Below are positions 59,986 to 64,000 of a DNA stretch of 64,000 bases, piece by piece; position 1 is the stretch's first letter; every line of letters begins with the position of its first letter. Origin of the DNA: Oleispira antarctica RB-8 (GTDB lineage Bacteria > Pseudomonadota > Gammaproteobacteria > Pseudomonadales > Oceanobacteraceae); assembly GCA_000967895.1 (NCBI GenBank), contig FO203512.1:817582-881581 (forward strand). The letters run 5' to 3'. The notes below the pieces were generated by a model. That model was given only the letters and a program-made list of their open reading frames with translations, was not told the origin of the DNA and did not search any database. A program made the translations under genes and the position numbers.

Positions 59986-61419
59986 TTAGTAGGCTAGTTC
60001 AGGATCAACAACCGAGCCGCGCAAGCTGTTGCGCAAGGATTCTTCGACAGTCACTTTAACGAACTTGTTGATTAGGCTTAAGTCGTCAGACATGAAGTTT
60101 ACTACGCGGTTATTTTCGGTACGACCTTGTAATTGTCCTTCGTGCTTCTTTGCTTTACCCGTTACCAAAATCGTCTCTGTCTTGCCAACCATCTTGCGTG
60201 CAATGTCTTGAGCTTGTTGGTTGATGCGATCTTGAAGAATATGCAGACGTTGTTTCTTCACACTTTCAGGGGTTTCGTCTTCAAGGTCTGAAGCCGGTGT
60301 GCCTGGCCGTGCGCTGTAGATAAAGCTGAAGGACATATCGAAGCCAATTTCAGCAATTAAATCCATTGTATCTTGGAAGTCTTGATCACTTTCACCTGGG
60401 AAGCCGATGATAAAATCAGACGACATGCATAAGTCAGGGCGAATCTGTTGAACGCGCTTCACTTTAGCAATGTACTCGTCGCGGCCGTGGCCACGCTTCA
60501 TTGCGCTTAGGATCTTGTCGGAACCACTTTGTACTGGCAGGTGTAAATGACTTACCAATTCAGGCACTTCCGCGTAAACATCGATTAAGCTATCGCTGAA
60601 CTCCATTGGGTGTGAGGTCGTGAAGCGAATGCGGTCGATGCCGTCGATATCAGCAACGCGGGTAATTAGCTCGGCTAAATCAGCGTAGTCTTCTGCATCA
60701 CCGGTATTATTGATGTCGTTACCTTGCGCATCAGAGATGATCACGCCTAGGCCATTGGTATTGGCCGAAGCGGCTGCAACAGCACCCGTGAAAACACCAC
60801 CACGATACGCGTTTACGTTTTGGCCCAGTAGGTTTACTTCACGCACGCCTTGAGCGGCGATGGCTTCTACTTCTTTCAATACATCATGTAACGGGCGGCT
60901 AACTTCTTCGCCACGCGTATAAGGCACAACGCAGAACGAGCAGTACTTAGAGCAGCCTTCCATAATAGAAACAAATGCGCTTGCGCCTTCTACTTTAGGA
61001 GCGGGCAGGTGGTCAAATTTTTCGATCTCTGGGAACGAAATATCAACGACCTTTTCATGATTGGCTGACTTATTTACCATATCAGGTAAACGGTGCAATG
61101 TCTGAGGACCAAAGACCATATCAACCACGGGCGCACGATGCATAATCGCTTTGCCTTCTTGGCTTGCCACACAGCCGCCAACGCCAATGATAAGGTCTGG
61201 ATTTTTCTCTTTAAGATGCTTCCAGCGACCTAGCTGGTGGAATACTCTTTCTTGCGCTTTTTCGCGGATAGAGCAGGTATTCAGCAGGATAACATCGGCT
61301 TCAGATTCATTCTCAGTGAGTTCCATCTCATGGCTTTCACCCAACATATCAGCCATGCGAGACGAATCGTATTCGTTCATCTGACAACCGTGGGTTTTTA
61401 TAAATAGCTTCTTAGCCAT
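59986..61419 (-). CDS. miaB: MiaB, tRNA-2-methylthio-N6-dimethylallyladenosine synthase
   Basis: Radical-SAM methylthiotransferase that adds the methylthio group to i6A37 of tRNAs reading UNN codons. The UPF0004 domain has three cysteines ([31 protein letters not shown]) for the auxiliary cluster. The radical-SAM triad is in [18 protein letters not shown]. The TRAM domain is at the end ([19 protein letters not shown]). At 477 residues it is normal length, with a family-variable insert at about 205-245. It is first gene of miaB-ybeZ-ybeY. Confidence 0.96.
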   Translation of the reverse strand: MAKKLFIKTHGCQMNEYDSSRMADMLGESHEMELTENESEADVILLNTCSIREKAQERVFHQLGRWKHLKEKNPDLIIGVGGCVASQEGKAIMHRAPVVDMVFGPQTLHRLPDMVNKSANHEKVVDISFPEIEKFDHLPAPKVEGASAFVSIMEGCSKYCSFCVVPYTRGEEVSRPLHDVLKEVEAIAAQGVREVNLLGQNVNAYRGGVFTGAVAAASANTNGLGVIISDAQGNDINNTGDAEDYADLAELITRVADIDGIDRIRFTTSHPMEFSDSLIDVYAEVPELVSHLHLPVQSGSDKILSAMKRGHGRDEYIAKVKRVQQIRPDLCMSSDFIIGFPGESDQDFQDTMDLIAEIGFDMSFSFIYSARPGTPASDLEDETPESVKKQRLHILQDRINQQAQDIARKMVGKTETILVTGKAKKHEGQLQGRTENNRVVNFMSDDLSLINKFVKVTVEESLRNSLRGSVVDPELAY

Positions 61420-61582
61420 GATTCAGCGACCTTGTTTTAATCTGGGGTGTGCGTATTCAAAGATACAATTGCGCGGCATTATACTGCTCAATGGCTGAAC
61501 AATCTAATCTTGTCGTTTCCCTAGAACTTCACTTATCAATATGGTCAGAATTCAGTCGCTGATTGTTTAGTATGACGTGCTA

Positions 61583-62686
61583 TTACGGCACAAATGTAAA
61601 GTTCAGCGGATTTAGCGCTACTTTCTTGCCAAGAGCGATATCCATGCCAGCTCCATCAGGATAGCTTATCACCAGAGTTAATATTCCTGAGGCTACGCTG
61701 TATATATGCAGGGCATTCGTATCTACAACGTAGGCATAGTCATTTAATATAGCAACGCCGCTGGCTTCGGTTAAATCTATTGAGTCGATCAGTGTCATTG
61801 TCGCTAGATTAATCACTTTTATTCCATCGTCGCCCGTTAATAGAGTGGGTTCAGAGGCATGAGGTTGTACCGTAATATAAGCATAACCACTTTCAATTGC
61901 GAAGGAAGTAACGTGGCCTTGAATATCCACTTCTGCTAAAACAGAGAGGTTAGCAGGGTCGATTTTCTTTAATTTTTTATCTGCCAGGTTTGCTACGTAT
62001 AAAAAGTTATTATCGTGCTCAATCCAGCTGTGGTGAGTACGTTCTTCGGTTGGGTATGATGTCGCATCAATATCGGTGCCGTTACTAGCGATAAGTAGTG
62101 GTGAGTTAATATTAGTGAAGTCATATTTTTGTAATCCAGAAAAGTTAACTCCGCCGTCTTGATGAATGATATACATATCGTCATTAAGCTTCGTAAATGA
62201 CATCGTATCGTATTCTAATATACTGACTTCTAAGCCAAAATTATTCACATCAAAAACATGTAATCCACGGTATTCATCGCCGATGAATACATGGTCTTGA
62301 TCATAGTACATATCGGTTACACGTAGAAAAGGAACTCCGCTTGGAAAATTTTGCGCGACAGGGTTTTCTGGATCAAAAGTAGAGACGGTATCTAAATACG
62401 TATTTCCAAATTGACTAAAGCTAGCAACGATAGCGCCAAAGGGAAATGTTTCTACTAAAAATGAGGAGTCTGTCGCGGTAGTGCTGAGCAATGTAGGGGT
62501 TGAAGGATCTTGAATGTCGATGACTTTAAATTGGTTTTCTGCCGCTATATAGGCATAAATAGCATTGTCTTCTGAGCTATTAGGGCTTGCTGAACTGTTA
62601 TTATCAGTACAGGCAATGACTTGAGTTAGAAATAAGAAGGGGATAAAAATTTTTCTAACAGCGCATGAGTATTTTAATATGTTCAT
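61583..62686 (-). CDS. LVIVD-type beta-propeller lipoprotein
   Basis: About 367 residues from ATG 62686, with a lipoprotein signal peptide ending LTQVIAC (the longer frame from 62722 is unlikely). The rest is beta-rich with recurring blocks of about 45 residues (FKVIDIQDPSTPTLLST, LHVFDVNNFGLEVSI, LKKIDPANLSVLAEV, IKVINLATMTLIDSI, LHIYSVASGILTLVI), the LVIVD/YVTN-like propeller pattern. It would be anchored in the outer membrane or periplasm. It follows, on the same strand, a partial calcium-repeat surface protein 90 bp away and may act with it. Confidence 0.72.
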   Translation of the reverse strand: MNILKYSCAVRKIFIPFLFLTQVIACTDNNSSASPNSSEDNAIYAYIAAENQFKVIDIQDPSTPTLLSTTATDSSFLVETFPFGAIVASFSQFGNTYLDTVSTFDPENPVAQNFPSGVPFLRVTDMYYDQDHVFIGDEYRGLHVFDVNNFGLEVSILEYDTMSFTKLNDDMYIIHQDGGVNFSGLQKYDFTNINSPLLIASNGTDIDATSYPTEERTHHSWIEHDNNFLYVANLADKKLKKIDPANLSVLAEVDIQGHVTSFAIESGYAYITVQPHASEPTLLTGDDGIKVINLATMTLIDSIDLTEASGVAILNDYAYVVDTNALHIYSVASGILTLVISYPDGAGMDIALGKKVALNPLNFTFVP

Positions 62687-62776
62687 TTTTATTATTTCCA
62701 GTAGATAAAAAATGATGAGCATGAAAGGCCGTGTAGGCCTTCCATGCTGTTTATCATAGTTGAGTTATCCTGGTTG

Positions 62777-64000
62777 CTATGGGCAGTGCCCTAATTGACC
62801 GTAGAAGTTAAGTTCTCCGTTAATCGAGCCACCACTTGGGCCAAAGACATTTTCTACTTCAAAGAATAACGTATGGTCTTCGTTTGCTCCAGTGGCTGGA
62901 ATACTTTGGTAACCACTCACACTGGTCCCCCAAGAAGCCATGGTCGATTGATTATGAACAGTGCGTTGAACAAGTGTATTAGACGCGATGCTGCTATCGT
63001 CCAAATAGACGTGGCTATAGTTATCAGACTTCATTTCATCAACGGTAACTTCACCACCACCACAAGAGCAAAAATCAACTTTTAAGGTATGTGTTGTATT
63101 GTTAGCAGATCCGAAGTCGAACCAGTTCATGGCTCCATCCCAAATAACATTGGCCCAAGCAGGGTTGGGTGGGTAGGTAGAAAATACGTTGTTTTCTACG
63201 GGGGCGGTACCTGTTGCCGTATTTATCCAAGTCGTAGCGGGACGTAAATCAACAGTGACTTTTTTATCACAGTCTTTATCAAATACAACACAGTCATCCC
63301 ATACTAATGGATTTGTTGGATCACAATCCTCATCGTTAGGGTAGCCATCACCATCTAGGTCATCGGGTGTTGAGTTTGGATTGAATGGATCACTGCCGAG
63401 TTCTATTTCTTCGTCATCGCAGAAACCATCTCCATCAGTATCGATACAGCCATTGTCTTCTTTAGTACACAGTTGTAATAAAGTAACGTCAACTTCTGTT
63501 TGCCAGAGTGCTAATACATCTAAATTAGCAATTCCAGAGGTTAGAGTATTCAGTAATGTTCCTGAACCAACGGCGTGATTTTGATTAATAATATAGGCAG
63601 TGCCTGCGTTTGCTGTTGGGTATTCTTGTACACCTGAAGAGGCTGTTAAAAACCCACCAATATTGGCATTGCTACTAGTACTAGAGTACTCACCAAACAG
63701 GATTTTATCATTAAGCGATGAGGCTGAAAGACTGCGAGCATTGACTAACAGTTGTGCTTTCACAATAGAATTATTAGAGAGAGGCAAGCTATCAGCGAAG
63801 GCAGCGGACTTCTCAATACTTTGGTCATAACTAATTAAATTATTAAGACTAATTGAATTGGATGGCGTTGTTACATCAATCGGTGCTGCAAAATCATCAG
63901 GCTGACCACCCGTCACTTGGCTATATTGAGTACCAGATGGACAAGAAAAATCTTTAGTGACTTGGGCAATCACTTCTTTTATTGGGGTTCCTGTAGGTTT
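62777..64000 (-). CDS. Large surface protein with TSP3-like calcium repeats (5' end outside window)
   Basis: The frame stays open to the window edge, so only the C-terminal 408 residues are seen; a GTG at 63973 is not a real start. From the edge: a beta-rich region (VDVTT, SISLNNLISYD), a thrombospondin-type-3-like calcium segment (DTDGDGFCDDEEIELGSDPF and DLDGDGYPNDEDCDPTNP), then a C-terminal beta-sandwich with a Cys-x-Cys pair (VDFCSCGGGEV) probably for sugar or calcium binding. Probably secreted or cell-surface. Function unknown; adhesin or matrix protein is possible. Confidence 0.65.
   Translation of the reverse strand, partial: KPTGTPIKEVIAQVTKDFSCPSGTQYSQVTGGQPDDFAAPIDVTTPSNSISLNNLISYDQSIEKSAAFADSLPLSNNSIVKAQLLVNARSLSASSLNDKILFGEYSSTSSNANIGGFLTASSGVQEYPTANAGTAYIINQNHAVGSGTLLNTLTSGIANLDVLALWQTEVDVTLLQLCTKEDNGCIDTDGDGFCDDEEIELGSDPFNPNSTPDDLDGDGYPNDEDCDPTNPLVWDDCVVFDKDCDKKVTVDLRPATTWINTATGTAPVENNVFSTYPPNPAWANVIWDGAMNWFDFGSANNTTHTLKVDFCSCGGGEVTVDEMKSDNYSHVYLDDSSIASNTLVQRTVHNQSTMASWGTSVSGYQSIPATGANEDHTLFFEVENVFGPSGGSINGELNFYGQLGHCP

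Overview
The window looks like the chromosome of a cold-adapted, oil-degrading marine gammaproteobacterium of the Oceanospirillales type (Oleispira or a close relative). The evidence is moderately low GC, gammaproteobacterial core genes (miaB-phoH-ybeY, zapE, ahpCF, VF530 family), and a secreted polyester hydrolase at 43.9-44.8 kb. From memory, that enzyme matches the one reported as PET5 of Oleispira antarctica RB-8; no database was consulted. No rRNA, tRNA or CRISPR array was seen.

Layout. 0-4 kb: an Old Yellow Enzyme with a divergent LysR regulator, an XRE-like regulator and a Tas-type aldo/keto reductase. 4-8.3 kb: a VF530 DNA-binding protein, an unknown glycine/alanine-rich protein translationally coupled to a formylglycine-enzyme-fold lipoprotein, and a manganese pyrophosphatase. 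8.6-11.1 kb: a nitrite reductase operon, nirK-nirV-SCO. 11.1-15.8 kb: zapE, then an NAD salvage unit (nrtR, prs, nadV) with three copies of a 15-bp palindrome that I propose as NrtR operators. 16-21.5 kb: an SDR, an ArsP-like permease with an ArsR regulator, an isochorismatase-like hydrolase divergent from a GlxA-type regulator, a hotdog thioesterase and an HTH protein.

21.5-31.9 kb is an accessory region rich in broken genes. It holds an enoyl-CoA hydratase-like fragment joined to a decayed copy of the GlxA regulator, and a KAP-like P-loop ATPase. Next to the ATPase is a partner gene (coiled coil plus two membrane helices) split by a complete IS66 element with an 8-bp target duplication and carrying further frameshifts. 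Two ~290-bp direct repeats, each a glutathione S-transferase 3' fragment, each lie just upstream of a plus-strand gene. Between and after them are a GIY-YIG/T5orf172 protein, a membrane protein and a papain-like cysteine-peptidase candidate. A LysR fragment closes the region. This is the best place to look for an undescribed defence-type system.

32-45 kb: a TonB-dependent receptor with a Fur-like box, a DCC/DoxX pair, small membrane proteins, a methyltransferase, and a DUF2157-DUF4824 pair. These are followed by a minus-strand run of an AraC regulator, two lipase-chaperone-like membrane proteins and an Lnt-like acyltransferase, next to the polyester hydrolase. 45-53 kb: a 31-residue basic peptide gene, a Rnk/GreA-C-like protein, a membrane diguanylate cyclase, a surface-protein remnant, ahpC-ahpF, and a RsbQ-like hydrolase paired with a PAS-GGDEF protein. 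53-64 kb: two TetR regulators with related palindromic operators (next to an Old Yellow Enzyme and an HPP membrane protein), a patatin, a periplasmic solute-binding-like protein, ybeY-phoH-miaB, an LVIVD-type lipoprotein, and a calcium-repeat surface protein that runs off the window.
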